From: Dysidea avara
Lineage: Eukaryota > Porifera > Demospongiae > Dictyoceratida > Dysideidae
NCBI RefSeq assembly: GCF_963678975.1
Contig: NC_089274.1
Coordinates: 1,848,001-1,912,000, forward strand
DNA length: 64,000 nucleotides
Direction of reading: 5' to 3'
The position numbers and the translations under genes are program-made. The notes beneath the pieces are model-generated. The model ran no database searches. It worked only from the letters and a program-made list of their open reading frames with translations, and was not told where the DNA came from. Of the stretch, positions 52,101-63,633 are shown piece by piece (positions within the stretch are counted from its first letter, which is position 1; the number at the start of each line of letters is the position of its first letter).

Positions 52101-55100
52101 GTCCTTTTTAAACACGAAATCACCACTTGCATCTTTCTCCATAAAAAAGGATCGGTCTTGTGCTCTTTCATCAAATGTCTTTTCTTTGCAAAAAAAGGGA
52201 CACTTTATTTCTAGCACACCACTGTCACAACAACTACAGTCGATAATCCCACCAGGCAAAGTTCCTATAAAAGGATTCATAGGATCTAGTAATAACCCAG
52301 ACTGTCTGATAGTTAAAGAAGAATGATTCTGGGTCATAGTTTCTGAATAAAATGACCTTGCTGTATCCTCGTGCTAACATCCATATTCACATGCGTTTGA
52401 AAAAAAACTTAGCAGCTCCAGGATAGCAAATAGATTTTACAAGAGACACAGATGGCTTTGACTGGTTCGTGTGTAGTACACTGTATAACCTAGATGCTGT
52501 GACACGGCCAGATCTTCAAATCTTACTGCTTGATTGTTTCCTTGTTGCTTCCCCTACCAACTTAGCCTGTGAAACTGAAACTGCTACATTATCATAGATA
52601 CCTTCACATTTTTGCAAGAGATCTGAAAACGATAGAGATAACGCCTTTTCGTCGTAAAGGTATGTCAGTGGCTTTGGAAGTTCACCACTCATATATTTGG
52701 GAACAAATGATTGATTATACCTGGAACTAGTGATAGTAATGATGGTTTGCCACTTGTTTGGATTATATCAAACAGTACAGTAGTACTGTTTAAGTAGGGT
52801 TTGCATCAAAAGTGACGCGCGTCGCCAAAAATACCGCCCTTAAAAACCAGCTTAGAAACTTCTTACGCAACGAAATCACCTTTATGGAATAATATTAGTC
52901 CATCTAACATCAAATGTAGCGTTAAAAACAAGAAAACACTTACTGGCGATCGGATATAGAATTTTAAAAGTCGTCAAAACTCGAAATTTCGTCTCACTCA
53001 CTCACTGACCACAGTCGCAAGCCTAGAGCTCAAACGAAGCAGCGCATGGTCACCATTTTACGCCACAACAACAAACTAACCAGTGGGATGTGCCTTTTGG
53101 GGTTCCAACGAGTGTGTGCCCTGTGCACCTTGTCGTTTCTTTTATCTTCAATCAGGCTGCTTGTCTTCTTCTTCATCCAACGAAACCATACCGAGGCGTT
53201 AATTTTCCATAACAACACTTTCTTTAAGCAGCATAATAGACGCCATGAAATTATTTAAGGCGCTTAGACTATGCTACTGTACGGCCTCCGACTGTACGGA
53301 GGTACCAGTACTCCACGATAGGTAACAAGGTCACACCCATTCTTTATTCTACATATTATCGATCTATCGATCGAGACCACGCCCCTTTTACGCTAGCTGT
53401 ATTTGTGACCACACACCCTCAAGTTGGCTGATTCAAGATGGGGCAAGCACAACTTCGCAGGCTAACTAGAGATACTCTAATACAGCAGTCACCCTAATAA
53501 AACAGTAACATGTTTATAGCTAGCTGTATGCTTTAACAAAAAAAAACAACTAAACAAACTAGTATATTAAAAATTATGAATTTAAAAATGAAGTAGGGTT
53601 TCAAGCTATAAAAAGTAGTGAAACAAGAGATGAACAATGGTAGCTATTACAGCACAGCACAGCTCAGCGGGAAATCCCTACTTTTGCATTGAACACAAAA
53701 TAATTGTTATATCATGCCAAAGTAGGGATTTGACACTGAGCTATGCTGTAATAGCTACCATTGTTCATCTCTTGTTTCATTACTTTTTATAGCTTGAAAC
53801 CCTACTTCATTTTTAAATTCATAATTTTTAATATACTAGTTAGAATAATGATTCTTCAAATGTTCTTCAGAAGGTGGTAGGATTGTATACTTCTTCTTCG
53901 ATTTAGGGACAGATTCACCAGCGGTTGATAGTTTCCTCTTATGCTGTGGTGTCGAAAAATCAATGCCATTTATTTCGGAAAACTTGACAGATCGAAATGT
54001 TGGAGGTAGCCATGAACATGGTAGTGATGTTGAACTAAACTGCAATTTGGTCAATGAGTTAGCCTCAGCAGCAAAGAGTACTGCAGCTACATGTGAACAT
54101 GCCTTGCCCAGTCCTGTCATGCAAGTGCAAAGTGCAGTGATTACCTATCCATCCGATTTAGTAATCACCCAGACTCTTAAAGGAGGTAATGACACACCCT
54201 GTGAATGCTTAACAGTTGATAAGAACAAGCAGTTATTGCCGTTACCAACTTTCAACACTGTAACACCGTTTAACCAGCCATTTACAAAAAAAATGTAGCC
54301 ATCTAAACTCTTCTTAGCTTTGGGCTGGTCGCGAGTGTAGAAACTCACGGTGAGTACTAAGTGGTCGTAAACTTCGGCATAAGTTACATCAGGCCATTCC
54401 GTCCATTCTATTGCATTGGCGATACTTCTCTTGCTCTCTAAATAACAATACGGGTACTTTAAACATTCGCACGTCTTCAGTTTTTCGTCATATCTTCTTT
54501 CAGTTCTACATAGTATTTTGAATACTCCACAGACATCGTGACTCTACTCAAAATGTCTTCTGACAATTTGCACGCACCTAGTCGTAAATTTTCATGTGAC
54601 ACGGGAATGCCCCCTGCATAACCTCTATTGTTTACTCTGTAACAAATGCTCTGCTATGAGAAGCCATATAAATATACGCAATTCTAGTGTTTGTTACTGG
54701 AAAGCTTATCACAGTGAAGCAATTATATAGTACTTTGGTGATAAAAGAAGGATCATAGGATAACCAAGGAAACTTACTGTACTAACTTTCTCACAAGCCA
54801 TTAGAATGCGGAGTAATGCAGAAATATCTGTTTAAGGCTTCGCAGGAGTATACATTAAAATGTTTGTGGGTGCCTAATTCAATTATTGTCTGGATTGCAC
54901 AATACAAACCCAAGCTGTATACCACCACAGGCAGAGTATAGCAATGAATACATGTACATGTTGTTGTAGGGTAGGTAAATGTACATTTTCATTTGCTTAA
55001 CATATTAATGCAAATATCGGACCGACTAGCCATTGGTTATCGGCTTCTTTTGGTTACATCAATATCGGATATTGGTACATGCCAAAACCCCATATCGGTA

Positions 55101-58100
55101 CACACGACCTTTGTCCTCCTTGGTGTCCCAGTTCTTTTTGCTAACAACGCAAGGTGTCAATTCGCAGTAGCCTAACATACGGTACTACCGTACTGTATGA
55201 CAACCCTCAGATAGTACCTACATAGCTGGTTGCCATGTGATTTTTAAAGTCAATGCACATGGTACTACATACATGGAAAATTTGGTTGTGACTTTACTAT
55301 AAAACTGCCAAATTAAAATTACGCCAAATGACATATTCGCACATGAGCAGTGTGCTAAAACAGAAAGTATGGCTTCAGATAACAGCACTACTATTAAAGC
55401 AGTAAAGCACTACTATGTAGCATGGTATGTTGAAACTTAATTGCAGAGTGCAGCACGGATGGCACATGCTTTCCGTCCCTAGTTTCATGCCCAGACCCTA
55501 TTTCCTCAGGGGTGGCACTTATTTATTAGAGATACCACTTGGAAAGTTATCTGCCTCTGTCTGAAACATTGACAACTTTTTTAAACGTGTTAATTGATGT
55601 TAACCAACTTCTAAGAGGTATGAAGAAGCCTTTCACGGCACAAGATACTGAATGCATGTGCCTTTTGACTTTGTAGTACCAAGAGTTCATAATAACTCTT
55701 GGTAGTATTAACACTCATAAAACCTTCTCAGAAACTTAGAAGTTGGTTAACATGAGCTAATAACAAAAGTTGTCAACAAAAATGATATGTGCAGACAATC
55801 AGACTCTTTCTGAGGGGGCGCGCTTATAATCTCTAATTGATAAGTGCTACCCGTGATGAAATAGGGTCTGGGCATGAGGCCATCCATTCCCAACTATGTA
55901 GCTATGAGTTGCATTCCACTCTGTTCCAAACATGAGTATTTCTACCACCAAAATCGCAGTTCATTGTCTATCATTAGACACACGTGAAGGTCATCAAACT
56001 TGGGTATGTCCAGGATTACGTGTACTCTAATTAAAATGTACGTGCACTGCTTTAAGGATTTGCCAACTTAAAATGATACAAACAAGTGTTTAGTCCCACA
56101 ATTTCGACTTATCAATATTCCCACTTACACAGCTGAACAATAAAAAAGAAAAGGCATCATGCAGTATGATAGTACGGGACCACAAAGCTGTAGGCGTGGC
56201 CCACGAAACAACATTACCCAAAAACAGCCTCAATTTTCCCTGACAATGATGAGGCAGTATTGGCTAGGTAAAACTAAGCCCAAACAAGCTTTCAGATCGA
56301 CCCAAAACATTTTCAACAAGTTGCTAAGGAATTTTAAAAACAATTATTTAACGGAATTTTCTAGTGATGACTGCCTGACTGATGCCTTCAGACAAGTATA
56401 ACTCGATAACGGCTAAGGCTATGGGTTTGATATTTTCACTGTTCGATGTCACTTCAGCCTGAGAAGTACCTTTTGGCATACCGCAGTACATACAATGCAT
56501 TCTTCATGAACTTACAAGTGTCCTCCTTTGTGTCCCATTCATCTTGGCTGACAACGAAACGTGTCAATTAGGCGGTAGCACGTGACGGCTTCCCTTCGTA
56601 ATGGAAATCGTCCATATTTTTCATAGTAGCTACTTTGATTCCAGAGGTGCTTTTTGAACAGTTCTTGATGCGTAATGCTGTGTAACGGGTTGAACATAGC
56701 TGACAATGAAGCGTAATGGATACTTCACTTTTCAGAAGCTGAGGCACTTGGGGCCTTTTGATGCGGTATGCCAGTCATAATGGTTTTATTTTACAGAAAA
56801 AGTTAACAAATAAGTACACAAAAAGTTGGAATTTTCAACTAGAGTAGGGACCATAGCACATCGATAAAAGTACTGAAACAAGCTGGAGTAGTGCATGATA
56901 TTAAACCAAAGTAAAACAATAAGAAGTGTTATATCCCTACTGTGCATTTCCATTATGGTATCTTGAGCACAGTAGGGATATAACACTTCTTATTGTTTTA
57001 CTGTGAATTAATATCGTGCACTACTCCAGCTTGTTTCAGTATCTATATGGTCCCTACTCTAGTTGAAAATTCTAACTTGTTGTTATACTGGCATCAATAC
57101 CTTTTAGCTGCCAACATTTCCTCTCTCTTCAGAGCTTCCACTTGTTCATCAACAGCAGACAATTCTTCATCACCTGATCCAACTGATCTGTTATCAGTCT
57201 CCTGTTCATCGTCAACTACACACACAATTATTACACTGACACAAAACACCAGCATAGCTAATCAGTAACCCAACTACAAATTAGCATAGTAACTTCTGGA
57301 CAAAAAAAAAGTAGATTACTGTGACAAAAAACAAACAAAAACAAAAAACAAACTAGCACATCATATTTCCCACTCATGTGATGAGTGTATACCTTAAATC
57401 CCATAAGAACCACTAGGTGTTCAGAAAACTACAGGACTCTCAAAATCACAAAAAAAAACATCTATACACAATAAGATATTCTAACAATCATTTTTGGTAT
57501 TCATTTAAATGTAATTCCAGTTATCTGTTGTCTGAATGACGTTCCGGCAGTATACAAACTGAGGGGTTCCAATTAGATAACTAAGTACAGTGTGATAGAA
57601 TGGCTTAGTACTACAGTGGCTTCACTATTTATTTTGAATGAAAATCATACATTCTGTTATTACTTCTAAACACATGAATCCCAATCAGTTAATCTTTGAA
57701 ACATAACTTAGACTTTACCTTTGTCATTCTTCTCTGCTGGATCCAGTTCCTCAAGGAATACCTTCATCTTGTTTCTCCATGTTACCAGAAGTTTCAGTTC
57801 CCTCCTTCCCAACACTTTGATGTCGTCACAACACTGACGCACTTCCTCTGTGGTGTCTGGATGTTTCAGAAACAGCTAGAAACAGATAAAAAATGTATAT
57901 AAAATGTATACAAAAAATGGCAAGGTAGTACATAGTTGTGACAACACAGAAACATGGTTTGTTAACAAGCTCAAAGGTATAGCCACAAGGAAGTTTCCAA
58001 TAGCAGTATTGAGTTGCTAGACAGGGATATGGGGAATAGCCCCCAGCCAACTAGAAACTTTTTGAGTATTTTAATACCTCAAAATTCTTAACAGATTGCT

Positions 58101-61100
58101 ATTCTCCATGTATAAATTAGTACATTAATGTGAAAAACAACAAAAAAATTATTGTCACCTATACCTGGAGGATAAAGATCCATGATATGTGCATTGTACA
58201 TACTGCAGTGTACCGAAAGGCATCTGTCAGGCTGAAGCAATGTCAAACAGTGAAAACTGTCTGAAGGCATTAGGCAGTTAGCCAGTAGAAAATTCTAATA
58301 AAAAAATCATAGCAATTTATTGGAAAAGTTTCAAGTCATACATTACTGAAGGCCTTTTGGGCTAGGATATACTAACCACCAATACTGCCAAGGTGCTATT
58401 AAGGTATTGTGAGGTTGATTTATCTTTTGTGAGAAAGTGTGAACCTCCATGATCCCTGTACTACCATACTAGATATATATCTGTAAGTGCTATCCCACTA
58501 AAATAAGGAATCCACTGATACAAAAATGACTTACAAACAATCAAAATGTACTTTGATTTCTAACTACAAATGTGTATTATATCTAACTCCACATCTATAG
58601 GAAACAAGTTGATGTTGTGCTACTTCTAAAAACCAGGCGCCATGCAGCTAGCTAACTCATCTGGAATAACTATAGACAGTACATACTACTATGAATTAAC
58701 CAACTATGTATTACTACTTTACAATAGGGTAGTTTTGGGTTGTGCAATAATATAATTAGCTATTTCTCGTATTTCGTAATTCATGAAATATTCGTAATTC
58801 GTTCAATTACATTGCTATGCACTGCTAAGGAAGCGTTTGTTAAATAAACCGCTTTTACCAACATATTACGCACAAAACTATCTTCTAAACTGTTTTATAG
58901 TGTGACTAACATGTTTTTTCACGCAAATTCTCTCGACAAAGCCTCAAAGCTGCTCTTCATTTTCGTTCGCGTACGTAAGGGATACGCCCCCTTTCAACTC
59001 GAAGCGATAGGCTATTCCTGGCAGTGTACGAGGCCTGCACCGTTGTTTTTCAGTTGCTAAATGCCTGAAAAACTCAAGGGGAAGGTAGTCTGAGGAAAGT
59101 CACCACACCCGTATTTCAGTCCGCCGAAAAGAAACCACCTCAGAGCAAAGTTCACCTGTGCAGAAGTTTAATAAAGACTTCATTTCACTTTTACTTCTTA
59201 CGTAAAAGCTGCTTTTACCGTTATTAAACGATTTTGCTCACGTGGGTGCGTACGGACAAACATAGGTAGATAGATAGGTACACACACACACTTTTACGAA
59301 AACAATTTCAGTAAACCAGGCGCACGCCCACAGCCGGCCGAAGGCCGGCTGTGGGCGTGCGCCTGGTTTAAAAATGCTGACTATAGTAGTATAAGACTGC
59401 ACTCAGTTTTGCATCATCTATATCATACAGTACGATATTACCGTATAGTAGGGACCACAAAGGTGTGGGCATCAGTGTTGGGAGTAACGCGTTACGTAAT
59501 ATTATTACTTTTGTGGTAACTAAGTAATATAACGAAATACGCTATAAAAACGAGTAATATAACTCAAGTTACTTTGCTTGCAAATATAACGCGTTACCTA
59601 AGTAATATAGTTACTGTAACGAGTCTAATATTATGTAATATTAGTACTACAAGTAACGAAGTTACTAATCTCGTTAGTTATCCTCTTAGTAACGCCTAGC
59701 CACAACGAAGTAACGAAACCTACTGAATGAAGCTTATTCACCAGCTTCTTACTTATAACCAAGATTTGCACATTGTCCGACAACGCAATCATGTCACGTG
59801 ATAAAGTGGTAGTTTCACACGTGACAGCTTAAGGCTGTGAACACAAAGTAATATAATATGTAATATTATTATAGTTACTTTATTTTATGAGTAATATGTA
59901 ACTGTAACTAAATAGTTCAGTTGCAAGTAATATGTAATATGTAACTAGTTACTCTTACAAAGTAACTTGCCCAACATTGGTGGGCATGGCCCATGAAAAA
60001 CCATCACCCAAAAACCAGCCTCAATTTTCCCTGATTACGATGAAGCAGGTAAAACTAAGCCCAAACAAGCCTTCAGATCAACTCGGAACGCTTTCAACAA
60101 GTTGCTATGAATTAAAAAAAATGATTAAATGGAATTTTCTAGTGACTGACTGATATTATGCCTTCAGACAAGCATAACTTAATAACAGCTAAGGTTATGG
60201 GCTTAATTTTTTCACTGTTCGACATTGCTTTGGCCCAAGAGGTGCCTTTTGGCATACCACTAGGCCCGAGCCTATTATGCTAAAAAATTTACCTACTATT
60301 CTTTCCAGAATTTCCCCAAAATTTCTCCTATTATTCTTTTTTTATTCTTGTATCTAGCCTATTATTCTACAGTAATGCTCAGTTACATGTAGTTTCTGTG
60401 GCTAGTCACTTAGTTTTCAAGATGCTACTATAAGTAGTTTTGCCAGAATTAATTAATAGCCATATCTGAATGAAGCATTTTTCTAGCCATAAATCGTTAC
60501 AACAGATTTAGAATATCTGCAGCAATAATTCAAGTGTTTTCAATAATATTATAAGTGTATTAAAGCTGTAGCTATAGCTACATACGTAACATACATACTA
60601 AGTTAGGTAGATAATGGTATCAACACAATGTTCAAAGACTTGATGAAGATACACTGGTATAAGATGCACAAGTTTCAGAATAGTGCAGTTACATCCCTGA
60701 TACTGGCTACTGATTGTTAACATATTAGAGTATTTGAGCATTCTATTAGAGTATATCGATCTTTTAGAGACTTTTCAGCCAGCACTCTTACAATAATGCC
60801 AGCTATATATCATTCTTGGTAACTTAACTCTTTCTTCTAGCTAATCAAGAATAGACACACCACTAACTTCCACCAATTATTCCCGTAAACATCCGATAAC
60901 TCTAAAATTATGCCTGTAACCATCCTATTATTCCGGAATTATTCCCATGAAATTGGTGACCTATTATTCTGAAAATTATGCCGGCATAATAGACGCAGGC
61001 CTATATACACACAGTATCATATTTATCTGTATTAAAGCCGCTCAAATGAACGTATGGGCTCAAATACATGCTGGGTACTTCATCCCAAACCACAGAATAC

Positions 61101-63633
61101 TCACCTGGGTCTGTATAGATGCTGGAATTCCAAAAACTGGGCTATAATTCTAATAAACGCCGGAGTTGTGTGCTGTATAAGAGTCTACATACTGGATAAA
61201 CACACTCCACCTCGTATTTCATTGTTGCAAAGTGAAGATTCCAAACTGTAAGTCGATTATATAAGCACTCTCAGCACCACTTTGTTCACTATCACCCTTC
61301 GCCTTGTGTGCTTTAAGAAATAAACACCTGGGCCTGAATAGACAACGGGTTCATTTACATGTCGGGTCCAAAATCAATTATAGGAAATAAACGCCCGGCA
61401 TTAATTGTAATATTATAAACAAATACAGAAAAAAATCAACTAGAGTAGGGGCAGGACCATATATAGTAAATCAATAAAAAGTACTGAAACAAGCTGAAGT
61501 AGTGCATGATTATTAAATCACAGTAAAACAATAAGAAGCCTTACTGTGCTTTTCCACTTTTTTATCGATGTGCTGTGGTCCCTATTCTAGTTGAAAATTC
61601 CTAAATTGTTTTGTGTACTCGTTTGTTAACTTATTTTATAATAATAAAATTATTATTATTTTGACTGGTGAACCCATGCACACCGCATCATAAAAAAGAA
61701 ATTGTGCTGCACTGCCCAGCTACCAATTATAGTAAAGTATCCATTATGCTTTGTTGTCAGCTACGTTCAAACTGTTACACAGCAGTATGAATCAAGAACT
61801 GTTCGAAAAGCACCTCTGCAATCAAAATACCCACTATGAAAATACGTACAATTTCCGTTACAAAGAGAAACCATCACGTGCTACCGCCAAATTGACACTT
61901 TTCGCTGTCAGCAAAGATAAAAAATTAATGAGACACAAAGGAGGACTCTGGTAAATCCATGAAAAATGCATTGTATGTACTGTATTTATCCGTAAAAAAG
62001 CCCGATAAACTGAGTTTAAACACTGATGTCGAATCGACAATTAAGTGTAGCCATTTAGCTTGGAGGAAACTAAATAGGGAAATTTAACATTTTAATTTCT
62101 TCCTATTTATAGTTAATAAACACTTAGAAAGTAGTTCAAAGTGCTAACAAATACTGGCAGTGTTTGGTTGCCTGTGGTCATGCTCCCAACTAAGATTGGT
62201 CTGCATTACTCCGTATTTTATTAGCTTGTAAAGATGGCTAAGTTGTGTTTCTAGTAATTCATCCCATGGCTGCTGTAACTTACCACTATGATTGTTGTAC
62301 AGTTGGTAAGTATTGGAACAATGAATGTTATCTGTGCATGTATTTCTATGGCTTCTTGTAACATCCCACTTTGTTTCAAGTAGAGAACTACTGTTTCTCC
62401 AGCCTTGTTTGCTGTATGACAGAGTATAAAGTGGCTCAACCATGGCAAAAACAATTCAACAAATCCTGATAAACAATATTATCTCGATAATAAAACATTG
62501 CCATAGAGTACTTATACAAGCACAGTTTTGTGTAATAATAATTGTTTAAGTCTATTGTCTATTGTCCTTTTCAACATTATCACAGCTGATTGTGGCCTTA
62601 TACTCATAAGAATATCATCTGCCTACTTCTAATATACAATAGCCTATGGAGATTTACTGTTATCTTGAGATATCAAAAATAGGAAATTCATTATACTTAT
62701 CATATAGGTATCACAATACCAAGTTATTGTTATTACTGCACAGTCCCAATAGGGACCAACCAATATGGGCAAAATCTTAGTATCAGCCACTGATACAATG
62801 ATATATATTTCTACTCACTTTACTGTGTCCATCAAACACTAATTTGTTGACGGAGGAGAGCAACTGAAGATATTCATCTGACATGATGAAGTCAACCACT
62901 GGAGCTGTCTTGTATAAAGTAATGTTGCCATCTTCATAACCAACTGCTGGCTTCTTCCATTTCTATATGTGATACAACACATGTGAAATTTAAAAACTAT
63001 CCACATGTTGTAACTTCTAAATACAGACTGTACATCAAACAAGTAGCAATATGTTAATGTTTTAAAGTTGATCTCATCAAATATGTACACACGGCACTCA
63101 CTCAACAACAATTTACAAATTAGTAAGGAGTTAGTGATGATAATGGCCTATACAGTAAGACCTTTCATTGGTCGACGAATTTCTACCTCTTTCGTTGAGT
63201 CCACTGTCCTCAACAATCACTTGATAGCTTTTGATAAAAATCCAGTATACAATGGAATGGGCTTTGTTTACTTGAACAAATACAATTGAACTGAAACACA
63301 GGTGTTTGGATAACGGAGACAGAGTTCCATTTAACTACTTTAATAGAGCATACACACTCTAATAGAACATTCATACTCTAATAGAGCAGTCACTTATAAT
63401 CAAGGTCCTACTGTACTAACAGCAGATTACTATATATTCTACTTAAAAGAAAGCAGTTCACACAATTAATAGAACATGAACACAACAGTGAGCTTACAGT
63501 ATGCCCAGTAATGTACACTTCTCACCTCCAATGTCTTTAGAGTGACTTTTGGCTGTTCCTCTTGCTCAATTTCCTTGAAGACATACTTGGCATCAAACAA
63601 TTTGGGGTCGATCTTGTGAGGTGCCAGATAACC
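46121..63633 (-). CDS. FTSJ3: FTSJ3/Spb1 pre-rRNA processing factor, C-terminal 576 residues (5'-partial, 6 exons)
   Basis: 2'-O-ribose rRNA methyltransferase and large-subunit assembly factor of the nucleolus. Minus-strand exons: 63633-63526, 62962-62819, 57875-57719, 57215-57101, 47375-47167, 47118-46121 (TAA); phases agree, 1731 nt. First comes [14 protein letters not shown], as in human GFLAP-KID-KFFD after the catalytic domain. Then the central segment ([35 protein letters not shown]), the acidic linker, [15 protein letters not shown], and the Spb1 C-terminal domain ([62 protein letters not shown]) with a Lys/Arg-rich end. All match human FTSJ3 in order. The methyltransferase domain lies beyond the window end. 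The 9.7-kb intron at 47376-57100 contains nested transposons. No damage is seen. Confidence 0.93.
47796..47894. mobile_element. Short palindromic element (98 bp) in FTSJ3 intron
   Basis: GGATCTTTGTGGATTTT pairs with AAAATCCACAAAGATCC around a GAAGC loop. The outer ends GGTTAGAGACC / GGTTTCTAACC also pair. Confidence 0.7.
49190..49405 (+). repeat. Left half of a composite-repeat body, split by later insertions
   Basis: It matches 56260-56500 (landmarks 'tattggcta', 'agcccaaa', 'gaattttct', 'tttgccaactgcag' against 'tttggcataccgcag'). The continuation of the same body appears at about 55103-55170 ('cctccttggtgtccca', 'ggtgtcaattcgcagtagc'). Confidence 0.7.
49408..49580. mobile_element. Left end of a hAT-like element (ACCGATAT/TCGGC-rich)
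   Basis: The start GGTATACCAATAATCAGATC, followed by repeated ATATCGG/CCGATAT motifs, resembles the inverted right end at about 54995-55095 (ATATCGGATATTGGTACATG and CCATATCGGTACAC). Such ATCGG-rich ends are known from hAT elements; assignment is inference and no clear 8-bp duplication was found. Confidence 0.5.
49689..51292 (+). pseudogene. ISL2EU transposase: THAP zinc finger, coiled coil, DDE nuclease; broken
   Basis: The THAP domain opens at ATG 49689 ([14 protein letters not shown], later WICSQHF: the C-x(2-4)-C...C-x2-H ligands). A TGA at about 49784 interrupts it, where an Arg would be expected. A basic stretch ([15 protein letters not shown]), an acidic region and a coiled coil (about 50200-50400) follow. 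The nuclease part has a helix-turn-helix-like [15 protein letters not shown] and three acidic candidates: [13 protein letters not shown], then [10 protein letters not shown], then [18 protein letters not shown] one-base shift lies in the A/T run near 50845 and another near 51065, after KGKKVA. Three breaks make it non-functional as it stands. Confidence 0.85.
51417..52745 (-). pseudogene. ISL2EU second protein, C-terminal part: YqaJ-type nuclease plus PHD finger; broken
   Basis: Read on the minus strand, the N-terminal piece ([19 protein letters not shown], then [20 protein letters not shown]) leads into the YqaJ/lambda-exonuclease fold. Frame breaks occur at a stop near 52518, in a T-run near 52395 and at a stop near 52370. 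The intact 306-codon part (52337-51417) holds [17 protein letters not shown] and [10 protein letters not shown]. The E-x-K of the active site is present, but the usual PDG aspartate reads PGG. After an acidic linker with a repeated QDDDLNTS, the end is a PHD finger ([26 protein letters not shown]4HC3 spacing). The nuclease in this family is thought to aid transposition. Confidence 0.8.
52767..53283. repeat. Dispersed repeat with short (CTCA) core, copy 2
   Basis: Second copy of the element at 30690-31325, here with about three CTCA units. Its ends (GTACAGTAG...TTTAAG at left and CTTAGACTATGCTACTGTAC at right) look like degenerate inverted repeats, suggesting a DNA element. It is inserted between the SWIM and YqaJ parts of the ISL2EU second gene. 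Confidence 0.8.
53558..53841. mobile_element. Near-perfect palindromic MITE (284 bp) inside the ISL2EU element
   Basis: Arms of about 100 bp: ACTAGTATATTAAAAATTAT at left, with its exact inverse at right. Next come AAGTAGGGTTTCAAGCTATA and GAACAATGGTAGCTATTACA with their inverses. The high arm identity suggests a recent insertion. The core 'ataaaaagta-tgaaacaag' is shared with the MITE at 44731-44960, so the families are related. Confidence 0.85.
53842..54545 (-). pseudogene. ISL2EU second protein, N-terminal part: SWIM zinc finger; broken
   Basis: On the minus strand a short start ([15 protein letters not shown]) shifts frame near 54490 into [16 protein letters not shown]. Then come [20 protein letters not shown] and [13 protein letters not shown], followed by a TAG (about 54150). 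The same frame continues VITALCTC and [12 protein letters not shown], a SWIM finger (C-x-C...C-x-H). The frame ends just inside the MITE at 53836. Family members carry this SWIM region ahead of the YqaJ nuclease in one protein. Confidence 0.8.
54985..55100. mobile_element. Right end of the hAT-like element flanking ISL2EU
   Basis: CATCAATATCGGATATTGGT and CCCATATCGGTACAC form the inverted counterpart of the left end at about 49408. Beyond it, composite-repeat sequence resumes. Confidence 0.45.
55485..55877. mobile_element. Long inverted-repeat MITE (393 bp)
   Basis: TCATGCCCAGACCCTATTTC at left pairs with GAAATAGGGTCTGGGCATGA at right. Inner pairs are ACAACTTTT / AAAAGTTGT and GTTAACCAACTTCTAA / TTAGAAGTTGGTTAAC. 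Confidence 0.8.
56165..57080 (+). repeat. Composite dispersed repeat, copy 2 (body plus palindromic MITE)
   Basis: Body 56165-56790, palindrome 56828-57080, in the opposite orientation to 44731-45605. The palindrome ends 21 bp before an FTSJ3 exon (57101-57215), so it borders the donor side of that exon's intron. No coding function. Confidence 0.8.
59312..59370. repeat. Perfect 28-bp GC-rich hairpin with 3-base loop
   Basis: The left arm ends GCGCACGCCCACAGCCGGCC, the loop is GAA, and the right arm is its exact inverse. It is strikingly GC-rich for its surroundings. The preceding ~500 bp (58800-59300) is also CpG-richer than its neighbours. Confidence 0.9.
59440..60265 (+). repeat. Composite-repeat body, copy 3, interrupted by a hAT element
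   Basis: It matches 56165-56480: 'agggaccacaaaggtgtggg', 'aaaaaccagcctcaattttc' and 'taaaactaagcccaaacaag'. It is truncated at about 60265, where another MITE starts. Confidence 0.8.
59473..59979. mobile_element. 507-bp non-autonomous hAT element with 8-bp target duplication
   Basis: Ends CAGTGTTGGGAGTAAC and GTAACTTGCCCAACATTG are inverted. GTGGGCAT stands on both sides (59465-59472 and 59980-59987). The inside is made of repeated 'agtaatataac/gtaacg' units. The 8-bp duplication and CA-rTG ends are hallmarks of hAT elements. Confidence 0.9.
60264..61002. mobile_element. MITE of the TATTATGC family, large copy
   Basis: The left end (TAGGCCCGAGCCTATTATGC) and right end (GGCATAATAGACGCAGGCCTA) are inverted. 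The inside has repeated 'cctattattc' blocks and a central 'cattctattagagtatatcgatct', as in 24470-24926. Confidence 0.7.
61430..61990 (-). repeat. Composite dispersed repeat, copy 4 (truncated)
   Basis: A shortened palindrome (61440-61605, with 'agtactgaaacaagctgaag' and 'tttttatcgatgtgctgtgg') is followed by part of the body ('caagaactgttcgaaaagca', 'caaattgacacttttcgctg'). Confidence 0.7.

Larger units (their letters stand above)
49596..54624. mobile_element. Defective ISL2EU-type DNA transposon (5.0 kb) in FTSJ3 intron
   Basis: Terminal inverted repeats of about 55 bp: left AGGTTATGCATGGGGCATTC and AAAATTACGACTTGGTGCGTG; right, inverted, AGGTTATGCAGGGGGCATTC and AAAATTTACGACTAGGTGCGTG. 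It carries a THAP-DDE transposase (+) and a SWIM-YqaJ-PHD protein (-) in convergent orientation, the gene content reported for the ISL2EU superfamily. Both genes are broken. A 0.5-kb repeat (52767-53283) and a MITE (53558-53841) sit inside. The target duplication could not be resolved. Confidence 0.85.
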
